Notes under the pieces: generated by a model
Databases searched by the model: none
What the model was told of the DNA's origin: nothing
What the model saw: only the letters and a program-made list of their open reading frames with translations
Translations under genes and position numbers: made by a program
Source: Gracilimonas sp031581265
GTDB lineage: Bacteria; Bacteroidota; Rhodothermia; Balneolales; Balneolaceae
Assembly: GCF_031581265.1 (NCBI RefSeq)
Contig: NZ_JAVLBQ010000007.1
Location: forward strand, 38,243-102,242
Length of the DNA stretch: 64,000 nucleotides
Direction of reading: 5' to 3'
Part shown: positions 45,149-54,038 of the stretch, piece by piece
Layout: each line of letters begins with the position of its first letter
Position numbering within the stretch: the stretch's first letter is position 1

Positions 45149-46348
45149 TTAATTCTCAATACCCACTTTTTGATCTTTCCACTCTAATTCAAAAGCACTG
45201 CTTTCACTAAATGAATGGGAAGTCCGGATCCATTTTCCATCCTGCCAAACGCGGGTGAATCCTTTTTCGAGGGGTTCGTTGGGGTTGTTTTTATCCAAGA
45301 GGTGATGGAGCCCGGTAAGCTGTTCTTTTCGGTTGCGGAGGAGATTTTGTACCTGATGGTTTAAGGACTGATGCAGTGCCCCAATTTTTGACTCGGCAGA
45401 TTGAATCTTTTGTTTGACTACCTGGAGTGCATGAGACTTAGCGAGATTTTGAACTCGATCTTTATATAGGTCAATAGCCCCGGTAGTATGTGTCTCTAAC
45501 TTTCGGGTATAATCCTCAACAAGAAAACGAATTTCATTGATGTCGGGGACAGCCATTACGGCAGCTTGGGTTGGAGTTGCAGCCCGACCGTCAGCCACAA
45601 AATCGGAGATGGAAAAATCAACTTCGTGTCCCACTGCACTGATAATGGGAACTTCACTGGCAAATACCGCCCGGGCTACCGCTTCTTCATTAAAGGGCCA
45701 CAGGTCTTCCAAAGAACCACCACCGCGACCAATGATGAGTACATCCACATTTTTGGTCAAGGAAAAATATTCGATTCCTTTCACAATTTCAGGCGCTGCA
45801 TTTACGCCCTGTACGGATGCATGGTACAGTTTAAAATCAGCCAGCGGCCATCGTTTTTCTAAAGTAGATCGAATATCCTGAAAGGCAGCTCCGGTTGCTG
45901 AGGTAACTACTCCAATGTGTTCAGGGAATTTGGGCAGTGGCTTTTTGTGATGATCTTCAAACAATCCTTCAGCCTTGAGCTTGGCTTTCAGCTTTTCAAA
46001 GGCTTGCTGTAATTTCCCAATTCCGGCTTGCTGTACGAGGCTCACCATCATCTGATAACGGCCATGAGGGGGATACACCTGTAAATCTCCGCCAACCACA
46101 ATGTGTTGCCCATCTGTTAAATTGATATCAAGTCGTTGAGCCGTGCTTCTCCAAATAACACAGGGCAGGGAGGCATCGGCATCTTTGAGCGTGAAATAAT
46201 AATGTCCGTTCCTGCTTTGTTTAACATTACTTGTTTCACCCTCCACCAGAATATCTACAAAATTTTGTTCCAGCAGGGTTTTGATCTTATCGGTAAGCTG
46301 AGAAACGGTAGGGATATCAAATAAAAATGGGATCTGTTTGTCAGACAT
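45149..46348 (-). CDS. xseA: Exodeoxyribonuclease VII large subunit
   Basis: The catalytic subunit of the single-strand-specific exonuclease used in mismatch and damage repair. The 399-residue product has an N-terminal OB fold (FVDILVEGETSNVKQSRNGHYYFTLKD, about 30-110), the catalytic domain with GVVTSATGAAFQDI, DVLIIGRGGGSLEDLWPFN and AVGHEVDFSISDFVADGRAATPTQAA, and a long helical coiled coil ending KGFTRVWQDGK. No xseB follows; the small subunit must lie elsewhere. A relic of its 3' end lies 560 bp past its stop. Confidence 0.96.
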   Translation of the reverse strand: MSDKQIPFLFDIPTVSQLTDKIKTLLEQNFVDILVEGETSNVKQSRNGHYYFTLKDADASLPCVIWRSTAQRLDINLTDGQHIVVGGDLQVYPPHGRYQMMVSLVQQAGIGKLQQAFEKLKAKLKAEGLFEDHHKKPLPKFPEHIGVVTSATGAAFQDIRSTLEKRWPLADFKLYHASVQGVNAAPEIVKGIEYFSLTKNVDVLIIGRGGGSLEDLWPFNEEAVARAVFASEVPIISAVGHEVDFSISDFVADGRAATPTQAAVMAVPDINEIRFLVEDYTRKLETHTTGAIDLYKDRVQNLAKSHALQVVKQKIQSAESKIGALHQSLNHQVQNLLRNRKEQLTGLHHLLDKNNPNEPLEKGFTRVWQDGKWIRTSHSFSESSAFELEWKDQKVGIEN

Positions 46349-46528
46349 GAATGATTGCTGAGGCGTTATAAATGAACGTCGTAAATATAGAGGTTTATAG
46401 AGAGTTTTAAAGGTGAAAGTAGTCCCAATTTTAAGTTCGAATCTGCTATTGAAGAAGTGCTTCCTTTGACTATATTTAGTTTATCTGTGATGAAGAGTAG
46501 AAACACAGGCTGACCTAAACCCACGACT

Positions 46529-46993
46529 ATGACTAAAACACAAATAGAGCAATACCTGTACAAACACATTCCTATAACCAGAGCGCTTGGTGTAAAAGCG
46601 ATTGAATTTTCAAGGAATGAAGTCAAATTTCTGGCTCCCTTGATGAACAACATCAACCACCGTTCAACAGCATTTGGGGGTAGTATCAGCAGTTTATTAA
46701 TTACCACCGGCTGGTCGTATTTACGACTATTGTTTGATGATGAAGAGATCATTCCAAGAATCGTAATTGGTAAAAGTGAAACAAAATACATCAAACCCAT
46801 CTCTGCCGATTTCACCTCCCAATTAGTAATACCGGATGAGGAAGAAGTTCAGCATTTTTTAGAGATGGTACATCGTTTTGGGAAAGGGAGGATAACCCTG
46901 CAAGCTCAGATTATTGAAGGCGAAGAAGTGCTTGCTGTTTTTGAAGGCGATTATGTGATTTTCAAACAAAATACTGAAACGGATGTTGCATAA
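46529..46993 (+). CDS. Thioesterase-like protein, YiiD C-terminal type (hot-dog fold)
   Basis: A 154-residue protein with the PF09500-like order: QIEQYLYKHIPITRALGVKA, then LAPLMNNINHRSTAFGGSISSLLITTGW (the hot-dog helix) and a late RFGKGRITLQAQIIEGEE. Members are putative acyl-CoA or acyl-ACP thioesterases. There is no membrane segment. It ends 10 bp before the merC palindrome, so its transcript could extend into merC. Confidence 0.8.
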   Translation: MTKTQIEQYLYKHIPITRALGVKAIEFSRNEVKFLAPLMNNINHRSTAFGGSISSLLITTGWSYLRLLFDDEEIIPRIVIGKSETKYIKPISADFTSQLVIPDEEEVQHFLEMVHRFGKGRITLQAQIIEGEEVLAVFEGDYVIFKQNTETDVA

Positions 46994-47037
46994 GTGTGTC
47001 AAAAGTGTGTATCTTAATACACACTAAAATTCACACT
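46993..47037 (+). promoter_or_regulatory. Compound palindromic operator of the merC operon
   Basis: A perfect 22-bp palindrome at 47004-47025 (AGTGTGTAT, CTTA, ATACACACT) is flanked by outer inverted half-sites AGTGTG (46993-46998) and CACACT (47032-47037). It sits 15-59 bp before the merC ATG, as expected for a repressor site. The candidate binder is the ribbon-helix-helix protein of the same operon, or a Fur-type regulator elsewhere. Confidence 0.7.
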
Positions 47038-47051
47038 ACGAATAAATTACC

Positions 47052-47504
47052 ATGTCCACAAAAAATTCAACGATATCCTTGTTCTGGGATCGTTTGGGAA
47101 TCAGCTTATCGGTGCTTTGTGCCATCCACTGTCTTTTTGTTCCCATTGTTCTTGCACTCTTACCCTTAACTCCGCATGCTGCTGCTATTGAAGAGTGGCT
47201 ACATCCTATTTTTATCGTGCTGATTCTCCCAACCATATTTTATGCCTCCAGCCGGAGCCACTATAATCGTACTATTGTGACTTTACTGCTTTCAGGCTTT
47301 GGATTGATCATAGCCGGCTGGCTTTTAGGTCATTATTGGCTGGGTGAAATTTTTGAAACATCGGCTACACTGCTTGGAAGCGTTATCTTGATCATCGGTC
47401 ACTGGCGGAATTACAATCATCACCGAACCTGTAATAATGCCCGACACAAGCATCACCCGCTGGAAGAATCATTATTGAAGAAGGAGAAGAATGAAACGCC
47501 TTAA
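47052..47504 (+). CDS. MerC-domain membrane protein
   Basis: A 150-residue inner-membrane protein with the MerC fold: four hydrophobic helices, the metal-binding pair in helix 1 (C23-A-I-H-C27) and a cytoplasmic His/Cys-rich end (NYNHHRTCNNARHKHHP). MerC imports Hg(II) in mercury operons; here there is no merA/merR, and similar Bacteroidota genes are often linked to zinc homeostasis, so zinc or another thiophilic metal is an alternative. It overlaps the following regulator gene by 14 nt. Confidence 0.88.
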   Translation: MSTKNSTISLFWDRLGISLSVLCAIHCLFVPIVLALLPLTPHAAAIEEWLHPIFIVLILPTIFYASSRSHYNRTIVTLLLSGFGLIIAGWLLGHYWLGEIFETSATLLGSVILIIGHWRNYNHHRTCNNARHKHHPLEESLLKKEKNETP

Positions 47505-47820
47505 TTTCACACTTGATAATTCAACGGTTGAATTACTTCAAAAACTGGCCGAAAAATTTTACGATGGTAATAAATCTCAAACAGTAAGAGCTGCCTTAGA
47601 AAGTCTTGCAGCTCATCAGGGCCATGATGGCTGGGTTATAACGGGATATACTTCAGTCCGAACCGACCATGAAGTCAATTGCCATTCTTGTGGCAGTGAA
47701 CATGCGGAAGGAAATATTGTATTCAAGCCGGTTTTTGAGAAAGGGAACAGTCCGGCAGCCATTAGTCATATTCCCACAGAGGAGTGGATTGAATGTCACG
47801 AGTGTGTGGAAAGTCGGTAA
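47491..47820 (+). CDS. Ribbon-helix-helix protein with Cys4 metal site, probable regulator
   Basis: A 109-residue protein. Residues 1-42 form a CopG/MetJ-type ribbon-helix-helix (MKRLNFTLDNSTVELLQKLA, then GNKSQTVRAALESL). The C-terminal half has two knuckles, C64-H-S-C67 and C102-H-E-C105, that could hold Zn or another thiophilic metal. It is therefore a NikR-like layout (RHH plus metal domain), but with a cysteine site rather than the NikR ACT domain. It overlaps merC by 14 nt. It most likely senses the metal handled by MerC and binds the palindrome at 47004. I do not recognise a named family. Confidence 0.72.
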   Translation: MKRLNFTLDNSTVELLQKLAEKFYDGNKSQTVRAALESLAAHQGHDGWVITGYTSVRTDHEVNCHSCGSEHAEGNIVFKPVFEKGNSPAAISHIPTEEWIECHECVESR

Positions 47821-47927
47821 GTCTCTAAGGCGATATTTATCTTCCCAAATGCTCTGTATTCCTTTTGTGCTTTAGCCTATAATCACGGTATATTTGCCGA
47901 AGAACTTTTAAGCCTAAATACACTTCT

Positions 47928-49208
47928 ATGCTCCTTAAAAATGTAAAGCCCGTAAGTAATTCTCATAAAGTTACAGACACTGTTGATATACGAATCAAGA
48001 AGGGGGTCATTAAAGAAATCGGTTCATCCCTTGAAGCCGATAAAAAAGAAAAAGTTCATGACTTTAAAGGAGCCTATGTATCTCCGGGCTGGATGGATAT
48101 GCACGTTCATCTTAGGGAACCCGGTTTCGAGCACAAAGAAACGATTACAACCGGCTGTGAGGCCGCTGCTTTTGGAGGCTTCACTGCTGTGGCTTGCATG
48201 CCCAATACCAAACCGGCCATTCACACCCGGGATGTGGTTGAATTCATTACCAAAAAGGCCGAATCGCTTGCTGTCGATGTTCACCCAATAGGTTGTGTAA
48301 CCAAAGAACGCAAGGGAGAATCCATTGCTGAAATGGCGGATATGAAGGAGGGCGGAGCGGTTGCTTTTAGTGATGATGGAGATCCGGTGTATAATTCGCA
48401 GGTCATGCGGATAGCACTTGAATATTCATCCATGTTGGGGGTTCCGATCATCAATCATGAAGAGGATTTAGATCTTTCTCGTCCCGGACACATGAATGAG
48501 GGAAAAGTGGCCACCCGATTAGGTCTTGACGGGACTCCAGGCATTGCCGAAGAAGTTATGATTGCCCGCGATATCATGCTGGCTGAATATACCGGTGGAC
48601 ATATCCATGTTGCCCATATCAGTACAAAAGGTGCTGTTGATTTAGTGCGAGAGGCCAAGAAGAAAGGCATTAATGTAACAACAGAAGTATGTGCCCATCA
48701 CTTTGATTTAACCGATGAGGAGATTGAGAAACAAAAATTCAACACCAACTTCAAAATGCACCCGCCGCTTAGAACACAGGAAGATGTGGATGCCATGATT
48801 GAAGGTTTAGTGGACGGGACGATAGATGCTATTTGCACTGATCACGCTCCTCACGCCATTGAAGAAAAAGAGGTGGAGTTTATTTATGCACCCAATGGAA
48901 TCATAGGGTTGGAAACAGCGTGGTCAATTAGCAACAAGCGGCTGTTCCAAACCAAAAAATTGAATCTTCAGCAGTTGATGGATAAGCTGGTCTATAAACC
49001 AAGAGAAGTTCTGAATCTGGAAATTCCTGAACTCAAAGAAGGAGTCAAAGCCAATCTCACATTTTTTAATACCGATGAAGAATGGACCTTCAGCCCCCAA
49101 AATGTTCGTTCCAAGTCAAAAAATTCTCCATATCTAAATGAGAAACTTCAAGGGCGTGCGGTTGGAATTTTTAATAAAGGACAATTGGTGCTAAATGAGC
49201 TTCGATAG
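47928..49208 (+). CDS. pyrC: Dihydroorotase
   Basis: Third step of pyrimidine synthesis (carbamoyl-aspartate to dihydroorotate). The 426-residue product is a class I (long) amidohydrolase with HVHLREPGFEHKETI (HxH zinc ligands and substrate Arg), HEEDLDL, HIAHIST-like VAHIST, FKMHPPLR and CTDHAPH (catalytic Asp). It resembles true PyrC rather than the non-catalytic PyrC'. Other pyr genes are absent from the window. Confidence 0.93.
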   Translation: MLLKNVKPVSNSHKVTDTVDIRIKKGVIKEIGSSLEADKKEKVHDFKGAYVSPGWMDMHVHLREPGFEHKETITTGCEAAAFGGFTAVACMPNTKPAIHTRDVVEFITKKAESLAVDVHPIGCVTKERKGESIAEMADMKEGGAVAFSDDGDPVYNSQVMRIALEYSSMLGVPIINHEEDLDLSRPGHMNEGKVATRLGLDGTPGIAEEVMIARDIMLAEYTGGHIHVAHISTKGAVDLVREAKKKGINVTTEVCAHHFDLTDEEIEKQKFNTNFKMHPPLRTQEDVDAMIEGLVDGTIDAICTDHAPHAIEEKEVEFIYAPNGIIGLETAWSISNKRLFQTKKLNLQQLMDKLVYKPREVLNLEIPELKEGVKANLTFFNTDEEWTFSPQNVRSKSKNSPYLNEKLQGRAVGIFNKGQLVLNELR

Positions 49209-49238
49209 GTTCCAATTTTTCATATATATACAATCTAG

Positions 49239-49853
49239 ATGAAAACATTATCCGCGTATTTGGTTCTGTTGGTATTGATGCTATTGATAGGAAATCTGAA
49301 TGCACAGGATAGGCTTTCTAAGAAAGATTCGCTTAAGATTGAAGGGATATTACAGGAGGGTCCACAGAATTTTTACCTGCAGAAAGCGAAAGAGCAGCAA
49401 GAAAAAAGAACAGAATACTTGGATAGTTTAATTGCCGATGACAGCACAAACTACTACGCGCTGAATCAAAAGATAAGTCAGCTTATAGTACTCCGGGATT
49501 TAGACAATGCTAAAGCCGTACTTTCTCAATTTCATCGAAGAACAATGGACACCTCAAAATATGATTTTATAAAGGCCAATTTGTTCGAGTATTTTAAAGA
49601 ATATGAAAAAGCCAACTTATTGTATGATACAGTCGAGCTTCAACTTAAAGCAGAGTTAGAAAACAGCTCTTCAGACTATAAAAAAGCAGAAGCAAATTTA
49701 GGGTTATGGTATTTGAATAAGTATTTAGGGAATGAACCTAAAGCAGATAGCTTAATGAAAATCTTGAGGGATAATTACTATCAATCAATAAATGTTGGGA
49801 TAAACTGGTATTATTTCTACCGTCGTTTTGGAGAAGGAGTTTTTAATCAATAA
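49239..49853 (+). CDS. Exported helical (TPR-like) protein of unknown function
   Basis: A 204-residue protein with a signal peptide (MKTLSAYLVLLVLMLLIGNLNAQ). The mature part is helical with a repeated pattern (NYYALNQKISQLIVLRDLDNAKAVL, FEYFKEYEKANLLYD, EANLGLWYLNKYLGNEPKAD) that looks like TPR hairpins. It lies 4 bp before the EEP nuclease gene, so the two are likely co-transcribed. Confidence 0.6.
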   Translation: MKTLSAYLVLLVLMLLIGNLNAQDRLSKKDSLKIEGILQEGPQNFYLQKAKEQQEKRTEYLDSLIADDSTNYYALNQKISQLIVLRDLDNAKAVLSQFHRRTMDTSKYDFIKANLFEYFKEYEKANLLYDTVELQLKAELENSSSDYKKAEANLGLWYLNKYLGNEPKADSLMKILRDNYYQSINVGINWYYFYRRFGEGVFNQ

Positions 49854-49857
49854 ATAC

Positions 49858-51360
49858 ATGAAGAAAGTAGCTCTTACGATTTTAGTTTTTCTATGTACAA
49901 TTGGTGTTTTTGCACAAAATGCATCCAATGAATACACACTGGTTACATACAATATTGAAAACCTGTTTGATGCTGACGGAGTAGCAATCTATGACGATTA
50001 TCGTACTACTGATAACGATGGCAAACCATTATATACCAAAGAAGATGTACTTACCAAGATCAAAAATGCGGTTCGTGTCTTAAAGCAATATAATCAGGGT
50101 AAAGGACCGGATGTGGTTGCCATGGTAGAACTCGAAAGTGATTTTACTCCCTGGCCGGATTTATCACCGGATGATTTTCTAAAAAAATATGCCTCTACCA
50201 CTTTGGAACAGATGCTTGGTGATGATTTCACAGAAGACATTGCGGACCTTCCTTCTGAGCTGCTATTGCTGAAGGGAATGGTGGATTCGGATATGTGGAA
50301 CTATGAAATGTCAGTTGGAAAAAGTAAAGTTGGTAAGGATGGTGAACCTGAGACGGTTCAAAAAACAGTAACTTATTCGCGATTTCCTATCCATCATGGG
50401 AAAACCGAAATTCATCATTTAGTACGGGCAAGACCCATCCTGGAGACCTGGATCAATGTGAAAGGAAATGAGTTAGTAATCTTCAACAATCATTGGAAAT
50501 CCGGAGCGAGTTCATGGCAGATGGAGCAGGTCCGTCATCAAAATGCTAAAGTGTTACGAGCCCGATTGGATGAACTTTTAGCTGAAAACCCAAATCTTGA
50601 CATAGTGTTAGCCGGCGATTTCAATAGTGATTACAATCAAAGCTATCGGTATGATTTCGAAAAAACGGCAGTTAATGATATTCTTGGTTCCATCGGCGAC
50701 GAACAGAAAGTGGCTAAAGGTAATACCGATTTTGTTTATAATTTATGGTACGATTTCCCCGTGAATAAGCGTGGTTCGGATACCTATCAAGGTAAATGGG
50801 GAACGTTGATGCAAATTATGATCACTTCCGGAATGTATGACGATGAAGGAATTCAATACGTAGACAATTCTTTTGACCGGGGTGATTTTGGGTTCAATAC
50901 CTTCAGCACATCCGGGGAGCCTAAGCGTTGGAGTTCTGCTTTCACAGGGAGTGGGTATTCAGATCACCTTCCCATTTCCATGAAATTTCGCTTGGCTGAG
51001 GAAAGCATCATATATAGTGGTTTTTCAGTGAATGATGATGAGGAATGGAAGCCTATTGAGGTAGCCTATTCAATACCTGAAAATTTTATATCTGAAAAAG
51101 AGTTTACGAGTGAAGATCCCCGTGAAAATCCTGAATTTTATGGAGAATATGTGTTAGCCACTGCTACGGTTACAGACGATTATGATTTTGTAGTTGAAGG
51201 CATAACCTACGATGTGTATACACCCGCTTTTCGTCTTAATCAAGTACTTTCAGATGTAGCAGGTACTGAGCAGAAAGTTAAATTTTATGGGCGGTTTTCT
51301 CAATATCGGGGCAATTGGCAGTTTATTATTGAGAGCCGGGATTTCATTACCATTCAGTGA
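49858..51360 (+). CDS. Exported endonuclease/exonuclease/phosphatase (EEP) family protein
   Basis: A 500-residue protein with a signal peptide (MKKVALTILVFLCTIGVFAQ); the start at 49858 is chosen over an upstream ATG at 49828 for this reason. The EEP domain has TYNIENLFDADG, VVAMVELES (metal Glu), FNNHWKSGASS, LAGDFNSDYN and SDHLPI (catalytic His). A C-terminal beta domain (about 395-500) resembles the DUF5689/OB-like end of Bacteroidota secreted nucleases. It may degrade extracellular nucleic acid to obtain phosphate or nucleosides; this is inferred. Confidence 0.88.
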   Translation: MKKVALTILVFLCTIGVFAQNASNEYTLVTYNIENLFDADGVAIYDDYRTTDNDGKPLYTKEDVLTKIKNAVRVLKQYNQGKGPDVVAMVELESDFTPWPDLSPDDFLKKYASTTLEQMLGDDFTEDIADLPSELLLLKGMVDSDMWNYEMSVGKSKVGKDGEPETVQKTVTYSRFPIHHGKTEIHHLVRARPILETWINVKGNELVIFNNHWKSGASSWQMEQVRHQNAKVLRARLDELLAENPNLDIVLAGDFNSDYNQSYRYDFEKTAVNDILGSIGDEQKVAKGNTDFVYNLWYDFPVNKRGSDTYQGKWGTLMQIMITSGMYDDEGIQYVDNSFDRGDFGFNTFSTSGEPKRWSSAFTGSGYSDHLPISMKFRLAEESIIYSGFSVNDDEEWKPIEVAYSIPENFISEKEFTSEDPRENPEFYGEYVLATATVTDDYDFVVEGITYDVYTPAFRLNQVLSDVAGTEQKVKFYGRFSQYRGNWQFIIESRDFITIQ

Positions 51361-51385
51361 ACCTTTAACAGTAATCAGGTTAAGT

Positions 51386-52045
51386 ATGATTTTAGCTATT
51401 GAGACTGCTACTAATATTTGTTCGATTTCTTTCCAGGATGGAGAGGGAAAATTATTTGAGAAACGGACAGAAAGAAAAGGATCGCATTCTGAGTTGCTGT
51501 TTATCTTTATCAGAGAATTGATGGAAGAACACAATTTCAAATTGGCTGATCTGGATATAATTTTGGTAAGCTCGGGACCGGGTTCCTACACCGGATTGCG
51601 AATCGCAGCAAGTGCTGTAAAAGGATTATTTTTTGGGTTGAATGTGGATATTTATGCCGGAAATACGCTTGCCGGTTTTGCTCAGGGAGCTGGTGAGGGA
51701 ACAGTACATGCTGTAATTAATGCTCGCCGGAAACACCTCTATCATCAAAAATTTAAAAAAGAAGACCGGCTCATCCCAATAACAAAATCCGAGATTTTAG
51801 AGCTTGTAGAAATCACTGCACTAATGAATAAGGGAAATCAAATAATCGGTACCGGTATTGAACGGTTGGAGGAAGAGAAAAAAGATCAACTTACTGTCTT
51901 GGAAGCGTCAGATATATCAGCCACTAATTTGATTCATCTTTTTAACAGCATTTCAGGAGAAGAATTTTTCCAAAAGACGACTGCCGAGGAACTGGAATCC
52001 AATTATTTGAGCAGCAGTCAAGTCAACAATACTAAAGTGAAGTAG
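51386..52045 (+). CDS. tsaB: tRNA threonylcarbamoyladenosine biosynthesis protein TsaB
   Basis: Part of the TsaBDE complex that makes t6A37 in ANN-decoding tRNAs. The ATG at 51386 starts the family motif MILAIETATNICSISF; an in-frame ATG at 51287 lies inside the previous gene. The 219 residues include SSGPGSYTGLRIAASAVKGL (ASKHA glycine loop). It follows the EEP nuclease gene by 25 bp and precedes accD by 82 bp. Confidence 0.93.
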   Translation: MILAIETATNICSISFQDGEGKLFEKRTERKGSHSELLFIFIRELMEEHNFKLADLDIILVSSGPGSYTGLRIAASAVKGLFFGLNVDIYAGNTLAGFAQGAGEGTVHAVINARRKHLYHQKFKKEDRLIPITKSEILELVEITALMNKGNQIIGTGIERLEEEKKDQLTVLEASDISATNLIHLFNSISGEEFFQKTTAEELESNYLSSSQVNNTKVK

Positions 52046-52127
52046 CGTTATATTATTCAAAACAGATTCAGATTTAAGCGTTATAATCTTTATTTTGTGC
52101 TTCTGAAAAATTCACAAAACAAAGCCT

Positions 52128-52973
52128 ATGTCCTGGTTCAAAAGAAAAGACGAAAATATCCAAACGAGTACCAAGAAAGAAATGCCGGAAGGAGTTTGGA
52201 TAAAAGTACCCACCACCGGTGAAACCATCCATAAGCGAGAATTAGAGGATAATCTTTGGGTTGATCCCCTAAGTGATTATCACTTTAGAATTGGAAGTGA
52301 GAAATATTTTGAAATTATTTTTGATGATGGAAAATTCAAAGAATTAGGTCAGGAAATTCAACCCACCGATCCGCTGGATTTCGAAGATCGAAAGAAATAC
52401 AAAGACCGCCTTAATGAGTATCAAGAGAAAACCGGACTTTCTGACGCAGCACGGGTTGGCGTGGGTAAAATGAATAAACTCGACATCGTCGTTGCCTGCA
52501 TGGATTTTTCTTTTATCGGGGGAAGTATGGGATCTGTAGTAGGGGAACGCTTAGGTATTGCTATAGATCATGCCCGAGATAATAAATTTCCATTGATTAT
52601 TATTTCTCAAACCGGTGGTGCCCGTATGATGGAGAGTGTGCTTAGTTTGATGCAAATGGCCAAAACCTCAGCAAAACTTGCACAGCTTGAAGAAGCTAAA
52701 GTTCCATACATTTCTTATATGACTGATCCTACAACCGGAGGAGTTACGGCGAGTTATGCGATGCTCGGTGACTTTAATATTGCAGAACCGGGTGCGCTAA
52801 TTGGTTTCGCAGGTCCCCGCGTGATACGTCAGACTATTGGTCGCGATTTGCCCGAAGGTTTCCAGACCTCAGAATACTTGCTGGAACACGGTTTCCTCGA
52901 TTTCATCTTACCACGCACAAAAATGAAAGCGAAGCTGACTAAGTTGCTAAAGCTGGTTCAGCATAAAAAATAG
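52128..52973 (+). CDS. accD: Acetyl-CoA carboxylase carboxyltransferase beta subunit, without zinc-ribbon cysteines
   Basis: Transfers the carboxyl group to acetyl-CoA, making malonyl-CoA for fatty acid synthesis. The 281-residue product has the carboxyltransferase core FIGGSMGSVVGERL, ISQTGGARMMESVLSLMQM, YMTDPTTGGVTASYA and FAGPRVI. The N-terminal ribbon region is kept by alignment (EGVWIKVPTTGETIHKRELE, then DPLSDYHFR), but the four zinc ligands of AccD are replaced: Val27, Thr30, Asp46 and Ser49. The ribbon must fold without metal, or RNA/DNA binding is lost. accA is elsewhere. Confidence 0.95.
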   Translation: MSWFKRKDENIQTSTKKEMPEGVWIKVPTTGETIHKRELEDNLWVDPLSDYHFRIGSEKYFEIIFDDGKFKELGQEIQPTDPLDFEDRKKYKDRLNEYQEKTGLSDAARVGVGKMNKLDIVVACMDFSFIGGSMGSVVGERLGIAIDHARDNKFPLIIISQTGGARMMESVLSLMQMAKTSAKLAQLEEAKVPYISYMTDPTTGGVTASYAMLGDFNIAEPGALIGFAGPRVIRQTIGRDLPEGFQTSEYLLEHGFLDFILPRTKMKAKLTKLLKLVQHKK

Positions 52974-53039
52974 TCAGTATTTCACAATTTATACCCGGCT
53001 TTTCAGGTCAAATAAAATTTCATTTCAAAGAATTATACA

Positions 53040-54038
53040 ATGCGCTTTGCGGATTACGCTAAAATTTATGTAACGGCCGGTAGAGGTGGGGACGGTGCCC
53101 TTCACTTTAGAAGAGAGAAATATGTTCCAAAAGGAGGTCCTGATGGCGGCGATGGTGGAAAAGGAGGAGATGTAATTTTAGTTGGCAATGAGCAGCTAAA
53201 TACTATTCTTGATCTTCGCTACCGAAAATACATTAAAGCCGAACATGGTGAAAATGGATCTAAACAAAGAAGTACGGGCGCTGATGGTAAATCGGAGCGA
53301 TTGGAAGTTCCATTGGGTACTGTAGTATTTGATGCTGATACCAAAGAGCGTTTAGGCGAGATTACCGAGCATGAAGAAGAAATGGTGATTGCCAAAGGCG
53401 GTAAAGGTGGATTGGGAAACTGGCATTTCAGAAGTTCAACCAATCAAACTCCTCATCGTGTACAAGAAGGTAAACCGGGAGAAGAGCGTGTTGTTGAACT
53501 TGAATTGAAGCTGATGGCTGATGTTGGTTTGGTTGGCTTTCCCAATGCCGGGAAAAGCACCTTATTATCGGCATTATCTCATGCCAAACCTAAGATAGCT
53601 GATTATCCGTTTACTACCTTAGAACCTAACCTTGGAGTAGTGAAATTTGCCGACTACCGAAGTTTTGTAATGGCAGATATTCCGGGAATTATTGAAGAAG
53701 CTCATGAGGGAAAAGGGCTTGGAATACAATTTCTTCGTCATATAGAGCGGAATAATGTGCTGCTATTTATGGTCAGTGCAATGACCGATATTAAGTATGA
53801 GTATGAAGCTTTATTGAATGAGGTAAAATCGTACCGAAAAGACTTGTTAGACAAGCCCCGGATATTGGCAATTACCAAGATGGATTTAAAACAAGACTTT
53901 AAGTTGGAAGAAGAACTTCACTTTGATGATGAAATTCCCGTTATTACTATTTCGTCTGCTACCGGTCATGGTGTAGACGAACTCAAGGAGAAACTATGGG
54001 AACAAATACAACATGCTAAAGAACAAGAAGAAACTTAG
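53040..54038 (+). CDS. obg: Obg family GTPase (ribosome assembly)
   Basis: A GTPase acting in large-subunit assembly and stress response. The 332-residue product has the glycine-rich Obg fold (1-158; GRGGDGALHFRREKYVPKGG, GDGGKGGDV), then the G domain: G1 GFPNAGKST near 167, switch II DIPGIIEEA, G4 ITKMD and G5 SSATG. The C-terminal OCT domain is absent, a normal variation. dprA starts within its last 26 bp. Confidence 0.96.
   Translation: MRFADYAKIYVTAGRGGDGALHFRREKYVPKGGPDGGDGGKGGDVILVGNEQLNTILDLRYRKYIKAEHGENGSKQRSTGADGKSERLEVPLGTVVFDADTKERLGEITEHEEEMVIAKGGKGGLGNWHFRSSTNQTPHRVQEGKPGEERVVELELKLMADVGLVGFPNAGKSTLLSALSHAKPKIADYPFTTLEPNLGVVKFADYRSFVMADIPGIIEEAHEGKGLGIQFLRHIERNNVLLFMVSAMTDIKYEYEALLNEVKSYRKDLLDKPRILAITKMDLKQDFKLEEELHFDDEIPVITISSATGHGVDELKEKLWEQIQHAKEQEET

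Noticed and set aside
45537..45881. Plus-strand ORF opposite xseA
   Set aside because: It overlaps the catalytic region of xseA and has the low-complexity look of an antisense frame.
46366..46815. Minus-strand ORF of 149 codons over the thioesterase gene
   Set aside because: Its composition is not protein-like, and the opposite strand has a recognisable hot-dog protein.
47052..47820. Classical mercury-resistance operon
   Set aside because: No merR, merT, merP or merA is present and the regulator is RHH-type, so zinc or another metal is as likely.
51287..51385. Upstream start for tsaB
   Set aside because: The 33 extra codons lie inside the previous gene in another frame; the family starts at MILAIETATN.
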